NCBI RefSeq assembly: GCF_014650715.1
Contig: NZ_BMVM01000024.1
Coordinates: 26,730 to 90,729 of the forward strand
Direction: 5' to 3'
DNA from: Streptomyces bluensis
GTDB lineage: Bacteria > Actinomycetota > Actinomycetes > Streptomycetales > Streptomycetaceae
Length of the DNA: 64,000 nt
Within the stretch, counting starts at the first letter, position 1, and every line of letters begins with the position of its first letter. Both the position numbers and the translations under genes were made by a program. Shown here in pieces: positions 1 to 8,412 of the stretch. The notes under the pieces are model-generated. The model made no database searches. It was not told the origin of the DNA and saw only the letters and a list, made by a program, of their open reading frames with translations.

Positions 1-1
1 G

Positions 2-754
2 CGTCTCACCGTCGATGAGGCGCTCGCCACGGTGACACTGACCAACCCGGCCAAGCGCAACGCCCAGAGCCCCGCTCTGTGGCGGGCGTTGGCCGAGGTT
101 GGGCGAACACTGCCGGGCTCCGTCCGGGTGGTCGTGCTGCGCGCCGAGGGCAAGTCGTTCTCGGCGGGGCTCGACCGGCAGATGTTCACGCCCGAGGGAA
201 TCGAGGGCGAGCCGTCGCTCGTCGATCTCGCGCGCCGTGACGACGCCGGTCTCGATGCGACCATCGCCGCGTACCAGGAGGCGTTCACCTGGTGGCGCCG
301 CAGTGACATCGTGTCCATCGCCGCCGTGCAGGGACACGCCATCGGTGCGGGCTTCCAGCTCGCGCTCGCCTGTGATGTGCGCGTCGTCGCGGACGACGTG
401 CAGTTCGCCATGCGCGAGACCAGCCTCGGACTCGTACCCGACCTGACCGGCACGCACCCCCTGGTGAGCCTCGTCGGGTACGGTCGCGCGCTCGAAATCT
501 GCGTGACCGGGCGCTTCGTACACGCGGAGGAGGCGGTGCAGACCGGCCTCGCCAACCTCGCCGTGCCCGTCGGCCAGCTCGACGACGCCGCAGGCGATCT
601 GGCGTCGGCAGTGCTCGCCGCGCCACGCGACGCCGTGATCGAGACCAAGGCGCTGCTGCGGGGAGCGCAGGAGCGGACGTACGACGACCAGCGCGCCGCC
701 GAACGCGCCGCGCAAACAAGGCGCCTGCGGGACCTGGCGGGGATCGGGGAGTAG
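2..754 (+). CDS. Enoyl-CoA hydratase/isomerase family protein (5' end outside window)
   Basis: Crotonase-fold enzyme expected to act on an acyl-CoA thioester, typically hydrating a 2-enoyl-CoA in fatty-acid or related catabolism in the cytoplasm. The reading frame is open to the left edge, so the true start lies outside the window. Visible crotonase signatures are the oxyanion-hole region GAGFQLALACDVRV and the following ETSLGLVPDL. The glutamate of ETSLGL sits where many hydratases have a catalytic or near-catalytic acidic residue. About 250 residues are visible, near the usual 255-265, so little is missing. The substrate cannot be told from sequence. Confidence 0.88.
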   Translation, partial: RLTVDEALATVTLTNPAKRNAQSPALWRALAEVGRTLPGSVRVVVLRAEGKSFSAGLDRQMFTPEGIEGEPSLVDLARRDDAGLDATIAAYQEAFTWWRRSDIVSIAAVQGHAIGAGFQLALACDVRVVADDVQFAMRETSLGLVPDLTGTHPLVSLVGYGRALEICVTGRFVHAEEAVQTGLANLAVPVGQLDDAAGDLASAVLAAPRDAVIETKALLRGAQERTYDDQRAAERAAQTRRLRDLAGIGE

Positions 755-768
755 ACCGGGGAGGCGGA

Positions 769-794
769 GTCCCCGCGCGGAACCCCGCGGGGAC
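769..794. terminator. Hairpin between convergent genes
   Basis: Perfect 9-bp arms GTCCCCGCG and CGCGGGGAC flank an 8-base loop (778-785). It lies 15 bases after the hydratase stop and 68 bases from the 3' end of the leftward gene, the position of a bidirectional terminator. There is no clear T-run, which is common in Streptomyces. Confidence 0.6.
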
Positions 795-861
795 GGGCGA
801 ACGGCGGGAACCGTGCCTGGCGCGCCCGGGCACGCACAGCGGCGGCTCGGGGCCGGCACAC

Positions 862-1605
862 TCAGTCCACCGACGTCACCACGACCGCCACCGACGGGTG
901 GTCCGGCAGGGCCTCGCCCACCGCCGTGCGTACCGCGCGGGCCACATCCAGGGCCCGTTCCGCCGCCGTGACCGCCACCTCCACGCGCACATGGCGGCGC
1001 GGCAGCGCCGGGCCGGTCTCGATATGGACCGCGCGCCCCAGCCCGCCCAGGGCACCCGTCAGGCGGGTCACGCCCGGCACGGACAGCACGGCGGCCGCCA
1101 CGCGGGACTCCTCGCCGTCGCCCGGCGGCTCGGGCACGGGCTCGCCATCGGCTTCCCCGGCGTGGGCTGCGTCGGTCGCGGCATCCTCGTCGGCGTCCAG
1201 CAAGCCCGTCACCCGCAGATCCACCTCCGTCACCGTCAGGCCGAGGCGTTCTCCCGCCGCCGCGGCCAGCGCTGCCCGCAGGCGTGCCGCCGTCGCCGGG
1301 AGGGGTTCGGCGGCCGGGGCCGTGGGGTCCGCCGACGCCAGGAAGTCCGCACAGACCCGCAGCGGGCCCGGAGGCAGCGCGCTCGGCGGGGGCGGTACGG
1401 CGGGGTCGTACGGCGCGTCCGGGTCCACGGTCGAGATCCGTAGCGCGCCCAGCCGGAGCCCGCGCGTCGCGCCGGCCGCGCGGCGCAGGACCGAGCCGGC
1501 CGCTTTCTCCGTGATCCACGCGCCGTCGCGCGGGCCGCCCAGCGGGAGCACCCTGCCGAGCCCGATCTGCTGCCGTACCGTCTTCGCCCATCCGTCCGCC
1601 GTCAT
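862..1605 (-). CDS. Conserved actinobacterial protein beside the Asp23 cluster
   Basis: Protein of about 247 residues of unknown function, of a type often labelled nucleopolyhedrovirus P10 family in Streptomyces annotations. The start chosen is the ATG giving MTADGWAKTV, with GGAG a few bases upstream; the frame extends further but without a better ribosome site. The N-terminal half contains an LGRVLPLGGPRDGAWITE stretch. The second half (after about residue 110) has an LRAALAAAAGERLGLTVTEV segment and a C-terminal VHIETGPALP...HVRVEV...AL segment reminiscent of Asp23/Gls24 repeats. It diverges from the envelope cluster that starts 88 bases away, which suggests a linked role. No catalytic motif is visible. 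Confidence 0.7.
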   Translation of the reverse strand: MTADGWAKTVRQQIGLGRVLPLGGPRDGAWITEKAAGSVLRRAAGATRGLRLGALRISTVDPDAPYDPAVPPPPSALPPGPLRVCADFLASADPTAPAAEPLPATAARLRAALAAAAGERLGLTVTEVDLRVTGLLDADEDAATDAAHAGEADGEPVPEPPGDGEESRVAAAVLSVPGVTRLTGALGGLGRAVHIETGPALPRRHVRVEVAVTAAERALDVARAVRTAVGEALPDHPSVAVVVTSVD

Positions 1606-1692
1606 TGCTCCAGCCTGCCGCATGCCCAGCGCACAACCACGCAACGGCACCTACTGTGGGCAGAGAGGAACAAACCGGAAGGGGCGTACGGC

Positions 1693-2178
1693 ATGAGCGA
1701 CATGACGGACCGGGACCGGACGGAAAAGCCCGAGACGGAGACGCCGGCCGCGACCGGCGCCCGCAGAACCACCAGGCGCGGTGGCGGCGACCCGGCGACC
1801 CGGGGGCGTACCACCATCGCCGACGGGGTCGTCGAGAAGATCGCCGGGCTCGCCGCGCGCGACGTGGTCGGCGTACACACCATGGGCAGCGGGCTGTCAC
1901 GGACCTTCGGGGCGGTACGGGACCGGGTGCCCGGCGGGACGAAGGCGGTCACCCGGGGTGTGAAGGCCGAGGTCGGCGAGGTGCAGACCGCGCTCGACCT
2001 GGAGATCGTCGTCGAGTACGGCATGTCCATCGGCGATGTCGCCCGCGCCGTGCGCGAGAACGTCGTCGCGGCCGTGGAGCGCATGACCGGCCTGGAGGTC
2101 GTCGAGGTCAACATCGCGGTCAGCGATGTGAAACTGCCCGAGGAAGAGGAAGAAGAGGTGGAGACTCGGCTTCAGTAG
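1693..2178 (+). CDS. Asp23/Gls24 family envelope stress protein
   Basis: 161-residue Asp23/Gls24-domain protein. In Firmicutes, Asp23 forms a membrane-associated network anchored by AmaP. The first 40 residues are charged and low-complexity; the domain then begins with GRTTIADGVVEKIAGLAARD and ends with the VEVNIAVSDVKLPE strand. The C-terminus is a run of glutamates (EEEEEEVE). It is the first gene of a rightward cluster that includes a small membrane protein, a second Asp23-like protein, a DUF6286 protein and an AmaP-like anchor, so a membrane-proximal envelope role is likely. The function in Streptomyces is inferred from the family only. Confidence 0.88.
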   Translation: MSDMTDRDRTEKPETETPAATGARRTTRRGGGDPATRGRTTIADGVVEKIAGLAARDVVGVHTMGSGLSRTFGAVRDRVPGGTKAVTRGVKAEVGEVQTALDLEIVVEYGMSIGDVARAVRENVVAAVERMTGLEVVEVNIAVSDVKLPEEEEEEVETRLQ

Positions 2179-2267
2179 CCCGGGAAACCCCCGTGAGCCC
2201 CGGGTAAGAGCCCAGTAGCAGGCCCGGGGACTGTCCCGGGCGCCCGATGAGCTCCTAGGAGCACAGC

Positions 2268-2453
2268 ATGAGTTTGGCCGTGATCGGCATGATCGCCGGA
2301 ATGGCGCTGGGGTTCGCCGGGTACTTCGGCGGATTCGGTGCCTTCCTGCTGGTGGCAGCGTTGGGTGCCGTTGGTTTCTTTGTCGGCCGGTTCCTGGAGG
2401 GTGACCTGGACGTCGGTGACTTCTTCCGTCCGCGTCACGAACGGCGGCGGTGA
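2268..2453 (+). CDS. Small membrane protein of the Asp23 cluster (DUF2273-like)
   Basis: 61 residues. One long hydrophobic glycine-rich stretch (about 4-44), probably two short helices, is followed by a charged tail DFFRPRHERRR that should face the cytoplasm. Small DUF2273-type membrane proteins commonly accompany Asp23 proteins. The GGAGC just before the ATG is a plausible ribosome site. Its TGA stop overlaps the GTG start of the next gene (GTGA), which implies translational coupling. Confidence 0.8.
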   Translation: MSLAVIGMIAGMALGFAGYFGGFGAFLLVAALGAVGFFVGRFLEGDLDVGDFFRPRHERRR

Positions 2454-2854
2454 CCCGCGTGGACGACAGCCGCCTCGACGACAACCGTCTCGACGAGGGC
2501 CGTCGGCCGGGGGCTGCCCTTGTCGCGCCCGCCGAGCGCGGTGCCACCAGGATCGCCGACCGCGCCGTCGCGAAGATCGCCTCACAGGCGGCGCGCGAAG
2601 CGCTGGGAACGGTGCCGCCCGCCGCCATGCCCCCACACGCCGTCGCCGTCGTCCAACAGGACACCGCGCGTGTCCGCGTCGGCCTGGAACTCGATTACCC
2701 CGCCGACATCGGCGCTCGCTGCGCCGCCGTGCGTCGCCGGGTGGTCCAGCGGGTAGAGGCGTTGGCGGGGATGGACGTGGCGGAGGTGGCGGTCCTGGTG
2801 GAGCAGCTGCACCTCGCGCACGTCCCCGGCGCGGCACAGGGGAGGATTCGATGA
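2450..2854 (+). CDS. Second Asp23/Gls24-like protein
   Basis: 134 residues. The GTG start overlaps the preceding stop by four bases. The N-terminal 20 residues are Asp/Arg-rich with a DDSRLDDNRLDEGRR pattern. The core then shows the Asp23 pattern: GATRIADRAVAKIASQAARE near the start, ARVRVGLELDYPADIGARC in the middle and GMDVAEVAVLVEQLHL at the end. It is more divergent than the first copy in this cluster. The stop overlaps the ATG of the next gene (ATGA). Confidence 0.8.
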   Translation: MTRVDDSRLDDNRLDEGRRPGAALVAPAERGATRIADRAVAKIASQAAREALGTVPPAAMPPHAVAVVQQDTARVRVGLELDYPADIGARCAAVRRRVVQRVEALAGMDVAEVAVLVEQLHLAHVPGAAQGRIR

Positions 2855-3534
2855 GCGAGTCCCAGGGCTCCGAAGGCACGCACGGCACACAGCGGCTGCC
2901 CGTCATGGAGAAGGCCGCCGCCGACGACCCGGTCCAGGCCACGTCGGCGGCCGCGTACGACCCGCTGCCGGCCCTCGACGGAGAGAACGGCGACCAGAGG
3001 CGCTTCTGGTCCTCACGTCGCATCCCCGCCGGTGTCGTCGCGCTGCTGCTCCTCGCCGGCTCGGGTCTCCTGCTGTACGACGTCGTCGCCGTCCGCGCAG
3101 GGCAGCCCGCCATGCGGTGGCGCAAGACCCTCGCCCGGGAGCTCGCCGAACGCCCCCTCGACGACACCTGGGTGCTCGTCGGCGCCCTCGTCGCCGTCGC
3201 GCTCGGCGTCTGGCTGCTCGTGCTCGCCGCGACACCCGGGCTGCGCGACGTGCTGCCGATGCGGCGCGTCCACGCCGACGTCCGGGCCGGGCTGCACCGG
3301 GGCGCCGCCGGGATGGCGCTGCGCGACCGGGCCATCGAGGTGGCGGGCGTACAGACCGTACAGGTCCACGTGGGCCGCAAGAAGGTCGACGTCCGCGCGG
3401 TCGCGCACTTCCGCGACCTCGACGAGGTACGCGCCGACCTGGACGCCACGCTCGCCGACGCCATCCGGGGCCTCGGGCTGTCCCGGCCGCCGGCGCTGGC
3501 CGTGCACGTCCGCCGGCCCGGACGGAAGGGGTGA
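2851..3534 (+). CDS. DUF6286-type membrane protein of the Asp23 cluster
   Basis: 227 residues starting at the ATG inside the ATGA overlap with the previous gene. The N-terminus is polar and acidic. Two predicted membrane helices lie at about 53-72 (VVALLLLAGSGLLLYDVVAV) and 108-131. A conserved soluble C-terminal domain of about 95 residues follows, containing the QTVQVHVGRKKVDVRAVAHF strand pair. The architecture and place in the cluster match the DUF6286 family. It probably helps anchor Asp23-like proteins at the membrane, but no biochemical role is known to me. Confidence 0.8.
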   Translation: MSESQGSEGTHGTQRLPVMEKAAADDPVQATSAAAYDPLPALDGENGDQRRFWSSRRIPAGVVALLLLAGSGLLLYDVVAVRAGQPAMRWRKTLARELAERPLDDTWVLVGALVAVALGVWLLVLAATPGLRDVLPMRRVHADVRAGLHRGAAGMALRDRAIEVAGVQTVQVHVGRKKVDVRAVAHFRDLDEVRADLDATLADAIRGLGLSRPPALAVHVRRPGRKG

Positions 3535-3540
3535 GATCCG

Positions 3541-4119
3541 GTGCTGAGGATCGTCAACCGGGTGCTGCTGGGACTCGTCGGGCTGGTGCTGGTCGTCGCC
3601 GGAGGGTCCGTGCTCGCCGTCGGGCTCGGTGTGAAACCGCCCTCCTGGTGGGTGTACCACGGGCGGCACGACGTCCTGCTCAGCGCCGCCGCCCGGACGC
3701 GGTGGCGGGGCGAGAGCTGGTGGTGGCCGACCGTCATCGCCGTACTCGCCGTCGTGCTGCTGCTCGCCCTGTGGTGGCTGTCCGCCGAGCTGCGGCGCCA
3801 CCGGCTGGGCGAGGTGCTCGTCGACACCGGTGATGGAGAGGGCGCCCTGCTGCGCGGGCGCGCCCTGGAGGGTGCCCTCAGCGGTGAGGCGGGGCAGCTG
3901 GACGGAGTGGAGCGGGCACAGGTGCGGCTGACCGGGCGGCGCAGCGCCCCCGAGGCGCGGGTGCGGGTCCTGCTCCAACCGCATGTCGCCCCCGGGGACG
4001 CCCTGCGCCGGCTGACGGCGGAGGCCGTCGCGCACGCCCGGGACTCGGCGGGACTGGCCGCGCTCCCCACCGAGGTACGCATGCGAGGGACCAGCCACCG
4101 GGCGGACCGGGTGAGCTGA
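3541..4119 (+). CDS. amaP: AmaP-like alkaline shock membrane anchor protein
   Basis: 192 residues with a GTG start 6 bases after the upstream stop. The N-terminal helix at about 5-30 (LLGLVGLVLVVAGGSVLAVG) and a second helix at about 60-82 form a hairpin. The soluble C-terminal part has an Asp23-like pattern (EGALSGEAGQLDGVERAQVR, then RVRVLLQPHVAPGDALRRL). AmaP proteins tether Asp23 to the membrane in Firmicutes. Being last in a five-gene overlapping cluster fits the same anchor role. The gene symbol rests on domain and context, not on an alignment. Confidence 0.78.
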   Translation: MLRIVNRVLLGLVGLVLVVAGGSVLAVGLGVKPPSWWVYHGRHDVLLSAAARTRWRGESWWWPTVIAVLAVVLLLALWWLSAELRRHRLGEVLVDTGDGEGALLRGRALEGALSGEAGQLDGVERAQVRLTGRRSAPEARVRVLLQPHVAPGDALRRLTAEAVAHARDSAGLAALPTEVRMRGTSHRADRVS

Positions 4120-4162
4120 TCCCTCAACCCCAGGATGAGATGGGCGAGTTGAAGCCGGGGCC

Positions 4163-4918
4163 TCAGAAACCGTGCCGTGCCCCGCCGTCCACCGGCAGCA
4201 TGACGCCCGTCAGGTAGGACGCGGCGGGCGACAGCAGGAACGCCGCCGTGCGCCCGAACTCCTCCGGCGTGCCGTACCGGCGCAGCGGAATACGGGACTC
4301 GTGGCCCGCGCGGGTCGCCGCCGGGTCGGCCGAGAGCCCGTCCAGCTCCCGTACGCGGTCGGTGTCGATACGGGCCGGCAGCAGCCCGACCACGCGGATG
4401 CCGCGCGGACCCAACTCGTCCGCGAGGGACTTGGCGAAACCCGCGAGACCGGGGCGCAGCCCGTTGGAGATGGTCAGACCCGGAATCGGCTCGTGCACGG
4501 AACCGGACAGCACGAAACCGATGACGCCGCCCTCACCGAGCTCCGTCGCCGCGGCCCGCGCCAGCCGGACCGCCCCCAGGAAGACCGACTCGAACGCGGC
4601 CGTCCACTGCGCGTCCGTGTTGTCCGCGACGAACCCGGGCGCCGGGCCGCCGACGCTGATCAGGATGCCGTCGAACCCGCCGAAGTGCTCGCGCGCGGCA
4701 GCGACGGTCCGGGTCGCGGTCTCAGGGTCGGCGTTGTCCGCGGCGACCCCCACGGCGTTCGGGCCGAGGGCGGCCGCCGCGTGGGTGACGTTCTTCTCGT
4801 CCCGCCCGGTGATGACCACCTTCGCGCCGTCGGCGACGAGTTCCCGTGCGCTCGCGTTGCCGAGCCCACGGGTCGCGCCGGTGATGACGTACACACGGTC
4901 CTTCAGCCCAAGATCCAT
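4163..4918 (-). CDS. SDR family oxidoreductase
   Basis: 251-residue short-chain dehydrogenase/reductase. The NAD(P)-binding motif TGATRGLG lies at about 13-20 of MDLGLKDRVYVITGATRG. A GG in place of the usual NNAG appears in the LISVGGPAPG segment. The active-site region is diverged: FVLSGSVHEPIPGLTISNGLRPGLAGFAKS has a serine but an asparagine where SDRs normally have the catalytic tyrosine. That makes a non-classical or weakly catalytic SDR likely. The C-terminal SYLTGVMLPVDGG motif is standard. Substrate unknown. Confidence 0.85.
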   Translation of the reverse strand: MDLGLKDRVYVITGATRGLGNASARELVADGAKVVITGRDEKNVTHAAAALGPNAVGVAADNADPETATRTVAAAREHFGGFDGILISVGGPAPGFVADNTDAQWTAAFESVFLGAVRLARAAATELGEGGVIGFVLSGSVHEPIPGLTISNGLRPGLAGFAKSLADELGPRGIRVVGLLPARIDTDRVRELDGLSADPAATRAGHESRIPLRRYGTPEEFGRTAAFLLSPAASYLTGVMLPVDGGARHGF

Positions 4919-5003
4919 GGCCCCTATCCTCCCTCACCCGCCGGCCCGGCCCCCGGGCAGGTGGGGGCCTGCGACGTGCTGCCGCCGAGCAGGAGCGGCG
5001 GGG

Positions 5004-5825
5004 CTATGCCGGAGCCGCGGCCGTTTCCTTGTCCTCCGCGGGCGCGGAGGCCGCCGCCACACGGTCACGGCGCTCGCGGCGGACCAGGATGACCCAGCCC
5101 ACAGGGACGCCGGCGGCGAACAGCCACCACTGGACGGCGTACGCGTAGTTCAGTGCGGCGTCCTCGCTGCCGGGCCTGCCGAGAGGCTCGGGGGAGCCGC
5201 CCTTCGGCTCCGGTGCCGTCTGCACGATGTAGCCGCCGAGCACCTCGGCACCGAGGCGGCGGGCCTCGTGCCCACTGTTGATCAGCATGATCTGCCGGTC
5301 CGGCAGCCCCTGGAGGTTCTTGATGCCGCTGGCCTCGGTCGTCTCGTCGGGCATGAGCCGCCCGGTGACGGTGATCTCACCGCGGGGCGGTGCGGGGATC
5401 TCGGGGAACTCGGTCTGGCTCGGGCCGTCCGCGGGGATCCAGCCCCGGTTGACGAGCAGGACCTTGCCGTCGTCGAGGACGAAGGGGGTCAGGACGTGGT
5501 AGCCCACCGCGTCGTCGGAGTTGGTGCGGCGGCGGACGACGACCTCTTCGCCGGTGTCGAAGCGGCCCTTCGCGGTCACGCTGCGGTACCGCTCGTTGCT
5601 GGTGACGGTGTGTCCGGGGGAGGTCATCCTCTCCACGGGCACCGGCCGCGCGCCCAGCGCGTCGGAGACCAGCTGGTTCCTCGCGGTGCGCTCCTCGTAG
5701 CGGTGCATCTGCCAGATGCCCAGCCTGATCATCGTGGGGATGAGGAGGAGGGCGACCAGCGTGAGGATCACCCACTGCCGGGACAACAGGAAGCGGTACA
5801 CCCCACGACCGTACAACTCGGTCAT
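5004..5825 (-). CDS. SURF1 family cytochrome oxidase assembly protein
   Basis: 273 residues from the ATG chosen (MTELYGRGVY). SURF1 proteins assist heme insertion and assembly of aa3-type cytochrome c oxidase in the membrane. Visible are an N-terminal helix (about 17-37, WVILTLVALLLIPTMIRLG), an extracytoplasmic domain with the conserved VLVNRGWIP motif, and a C-terminal helix beginning near YAYAVQWWLFAAGVPVGWVI, followed by an RRERR cytoplasmic tail. A start three codons upstream (MRPM) is also possible. It lies 25 bases after the small zinc protein gene on the same strand. Confidence 0.88.
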   Translation of the reverse strand: MTELYGRGVYRFLLSRQWVILTLVALLLIPTMIRLGIWQMHRYEERTARNQLVSDALGARPVPVERMTSPGHTVTSNERYRSVTAKGRFDTGEEVVVRRRTNSDDAVGYHVLTPFVLDDGKVLLVNRGWIPADGPSQTEFPEIPAPPRGEITVTGRLMPDETTEASGIKNLQGLPDRQIMLINSGHEARRLGAEVLGGYIVQTAPEPKGGSPEPLGRPGSEDAALNYAYAVQWWLFAAGVPVGWVILVRRERRDRVAAASAPAEDKETAAAPA

Positions 5826-5850
5826 GGGGCGCATGCGGGTGGGGCCCGCT

Positions 5851-6084
5851 TCAGACCTTGTCGACGATCCCCACTTTCCCCTCCGCCCGGGCGCAGTGGG
5901 CACCGCAGAACCAGCGGCCGTCGGCCTCGACGCCCTGGCCGATGATCTGGACGCGACAGTGCTCGCAGATGGGCGCCATGCGGTGGATCGCGCAGGCGAA
6001 GCAGTCGAAGACGTGCACCGCGCCCTGCGCGTGCACCTCGAAGGTCATGCCGTAGTCGTTTCCGCAGACTTCGCAACGTGTCAT
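5851..6084 (-). CDS. Small cysteine-rich (zinc ribbon-like) protein
   Basis: 77 residues starting MTRCEVCGNDYG. Four Cys pairs are visible: CEVC, CFAC, CEHC and C-AHC near the end (FCGAHC), plus several histidines. This is typical of a two-zinc treble-clef or ribbon fold. Function unknown. It sits between the exonuclease and SURF1 genes on the same strand. The frame extends 21 codons upstream, but those codons are arginine-rich and look non-coding. Confidence 0.78.
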   Translation of the reverse strand: MTRCEVCGNDYGMTFEVHAQGAVHVFDCFACAIHRMAPICEHCRVQIIGQGVEADGRWFCGAHCARAEGKVGIVDKV

Positions 6085-6164
6085 GCGCCACAGGGTGCGG
6101 CGCCGACGGGACACGGGCGAGCGGGCGCCGGGCGAGTCGCCCGGCAATCACCCGTACGCCCGGG

Positions 6165-7184
6165 TCACCGGCCCGTCGCGGGCGCCCCCCGGCCCGCCGC
6201 CGGCGCCCCCTGGCCCGCCGCAGGCTCGACGGACTGAAGCAGCTGCCCGAACGCCGCCTCGTCGATCACCGGCGTCCCGTACTGCCGGGCCCTGACCACC
6301 TTCGACGTGCCGGAGTCCGGGTCGTTGGTGACGAGGAGGCTGGTCAGCCGCGACAGGCTCGTCGAGACATGCAGTCCGGCCTCGACGGCACGGTCCTCCA
6401 GCAGCTCGCGGTCGACCGACGTATCCCCCGAGAAGGCGACACGCATGCCCTGTTTGAGTGGTGTGCCCTCTTCGTAGCGCCCCGGGTTGGGGTACGGGCA
6501 CGGGGGCCGCTTGCGCGACGGGCGCCAACTCCCGGGCCCGTAGCCCCCGGAGGACTGCTGTCCGATGTGCGCGGAGCCGGACCACTCGGTCAGCGGCCGG
6601 CATTCGAGGAGCGGCAGCCGCACGCCCCGGCTCACCGCCGTGTGCAGGCTCGGCCGGAACGCCTCGGCCAGCACACGCGCGTCGTCCAGCGCGTGGTGCG
6701 CCCGCTGCTGTACGACGCCGAAGTGCGCGGCCAGCGACTCCAGCTTGTGGTTGGGCAGGGGCAGGCCCAGCTCCTTGGAGAGCGCGATGGTGCACAGCCG
6801 CTGTCGCACCGGCGCCTGGCGCTCCGCGCGCGCGTACTCCCGCGCGATCATCGACCAGTCGAAGACCGCGTTGTGCGCGACGAGCACGCGGTCGGCCAGG
6901 CGGGCCGAGAACTCCTCGGCGATGTCCTGGAAGAGGGGGGCTCCTTCGAGCATCTCGCTCGTCAGACCGTGGAGCCACACCGGGCCCGGGTCACGCTCCG
7001 GGTTGACCAACGTGTACCAGTGGTCCTCGACCTCGCCGCGCGCGTCCAGCCGGTAGACGGCCGCCGCGATGATGCGGTCGTCCCGGGCCAGGCCCGTGGT
7101 CTCCACGTCGACGACCGCGTACCCCTGCGGATACGCGGCCGGCCAAGGGGCGTCGGACGGCGCGGTCGTACGGTCTTCGAGCAT
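6165..7184 (-). CDS. DEDDh 3'-5' exonuclease with C-terminal BRCT domain
   Basis: 339 residues. The exonuclease domain (about 20-185) shows all DEDDh residues: D26 and E28 in VVDVETTGL, D109 in HNAVFDW, and the H163/D168 pair in HHALDD. A BRCT-like domain follows at about 245-325 (GMRVAFSGDTSVDRELLE ... SLLVTNDPDSGTSKVVRA). The last 20 residues are a GAPA-type repeat. The arrangement recalls DnaQ-like DNA polymerase III epsilon relatives and suggests a DNA repair or proofreading role. A GTG two codons upstream of the chosen ATG is an alternative start. Confidence 0.88.
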   Translation of the reverse strand: MLEDRTTAPSDAPWPAAYPQGYAVVDVETTGLARDDRIIAAAVYRLDARGEVEDHWYTLVNPERDPGPVWLHGLTSEMLEGAPLFQDIAEEFSARLADRVLVAHNAVFDWSMIAREYARAERQAPVRQRLCTIALSKELGLPLPNHKLESLAAHFGVVQQRAHHALDDARVLAEAFRPSLHTAVSRGVRLPLLECRPLTEWSGSAHIGQQSSGGYGPGSWRPSRKRPPCPYPNPGRYEEGTPLKQGMRVAFSGDTSVDRELLEDRAVEAGLHVSTSLSRLTSLLVTNDPDSGTSKVVRARQYGTPVIDEAAFGQLLQSVEPAAGQGAPAAGRGAPATGR

Positions 7185-7325
7185 GGTCACTGAGGATACG
7201 GGCCGCGACTGACAGCCCGTACAGCCACCGCCCCGAACGAGCCGCGGCATCACGGCACATGCGCGCGTGGCCCGCCGCTTTCGCGACGCCGTCCGCCAGT
7301 TCACCGCCGCGCTCCACCGGCAGCC

Positions 7326-8312
7326 TCACCATCGGATCGGCACCGGAAGCGCCGTCAGGAGTGCTGACACCGCGACGACCACGCCCAGCGCGACCACCTC
7401 CGCACGCGCGGGGGAGCAGGCGCTGAGCGGGTCGCTCGCGCGGGTCAGCCGGACGCGCGACACCAGCGCGAGGACCGCGACGACGGCCACGAGGAGCACC
7501 TTGGCCAGCAGAGTGCGCCCGTACGCCGTCATGGTCAGCTGTTCCAGGACCGTGTCCGGCGGCATACGGCGCAGCGTGCTCCACACTCCGGTGGCGGTGA
7601 GGGCGGCGAGGAGAACGGCCGCCACGCGCGCGTAGAGCCCCAACAGCGCGGCACCCGCCTCCGCGCCGTCCCACCGCCGCAGCATCCGCAGGACATGGAA
7701 CAGCCCGCCCGTCCACAGGGCGGCGCAGACCACGTGAACCAGCGTCAGGCCGCTGCCGGCGAGCGGAGTGTGCTCCGTCGTCGGGTGCGCCCGCAGGGCC
7801 TCCGCGACGGCGACCGCGGCGAGCGGCCATGCCTGGGCGGTGGGGCGGCGCGAGAGAGCGCACAGGCCGGCCGCGGCGAACGCGTTGACCTCCAGGAGGG
7901 CGAGCATGCCGTCCCGGGTCTCGTAGAGGCCCCCCACGTCGATGTCGGCAGGGCTCCGCGGCACCAGGTTGCCGGTCGCCACGACCGAGGCGAGACCCAG
8001 CGCGGCGACGAAACCGGCGGCGGCCGCGTACGGCGCCCAACTGCGCGGTGCCTCCGCGGGCGCCCCCGGCACACGCCGCGCCAGCCGCGCCGCGAACAGT
8101 TCGCCCGCCGGTATGCACAGCGCCACGAACAGCACCGTGCGCAGCACGGCTATGCCGCCCGCTCCCGGAGCGACCGCCTCGCCCGTGCCCTCCAGGGCGA
8201 CGCGCGGCCCGAGCAGCGGGATCAGGGCGGCCACGGCCACCAGGACGAGCACGGCGACGGCCCGCCCGGCGCCGGGACGGACGGCGTCGGCTGTCGGTCT
8301 GGTCAAGCTCAC
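7326..8312 (-). CDS. CopD-like multi-pass membrane protein
   Basis: 328 residues from the GTG giving VSLTRPTADA, the most sensible start in a longer open frame. About nine hydrophobic helices are visible. The C-terminal two-thirds (about 190-315) carries the CopD domain pattern, with LVHVVCAALWTGGLFHVL as its first helix including the conserved histidine. Later segments are YARVAAVLLAALTATGVW and GRTLLAKVLLVAVVAVLAL. CopD-type proteins are associated with copper uptake or handling, but no CopC or YcnI gene is adjacent here. Function is therefore inferred only from the domain. Confidence 0.82.
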   Translation of the reverse strand: MSLTRPTADAVRPGAGRAVAVLVLVAVAALIPLLGPRVALEGTGEAVAPGAGGIAVLRTVLFVALCIPAGELFAARLARRVPGAPAEAPRSWAPYAAAAGFVAALGLASVVATGNLVPRSPADIDVGGLYETRDGMLALLEVNAFAAAGLCALSRRPTAQAWPLAAVAVAEALRAHPTTEHTPLAGSGLTLVHVVCAALWTGGLFHVLRMLRRWDGAEAGAALLGLYARVAAVLLAALTATGVWSTLRRMPPDTVLEQLTMTAYGRTLLAKVLLVAVVAVLALVSRVRLTRASDPLSACSPARAEVVALGVVVAVSALLTALPVPIRW

Positions 8313-8412
8313 CCCCAGAGCTTCGCCAGTTGCCACAGAACAGGGCAAGTCATGGAAAACAACTGGCCGTACAGCATTCCGCCCATGAGTACGCTTCCGG
8401 CCGCCGCCCGAT

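Noticed and set aside
2172..4127. A 651-codon open frame on the minus strand
   Set aside because: It runs antisense to four well-supported Asp23-cluster genes and is low-complexity Arg/Ser/Pro. High-GC shadow frame.
4722..5092. Extra open frames around the SDR start
   Set aside because: Shadow frames; the SDR and SURF1 frames explain the coding signal.
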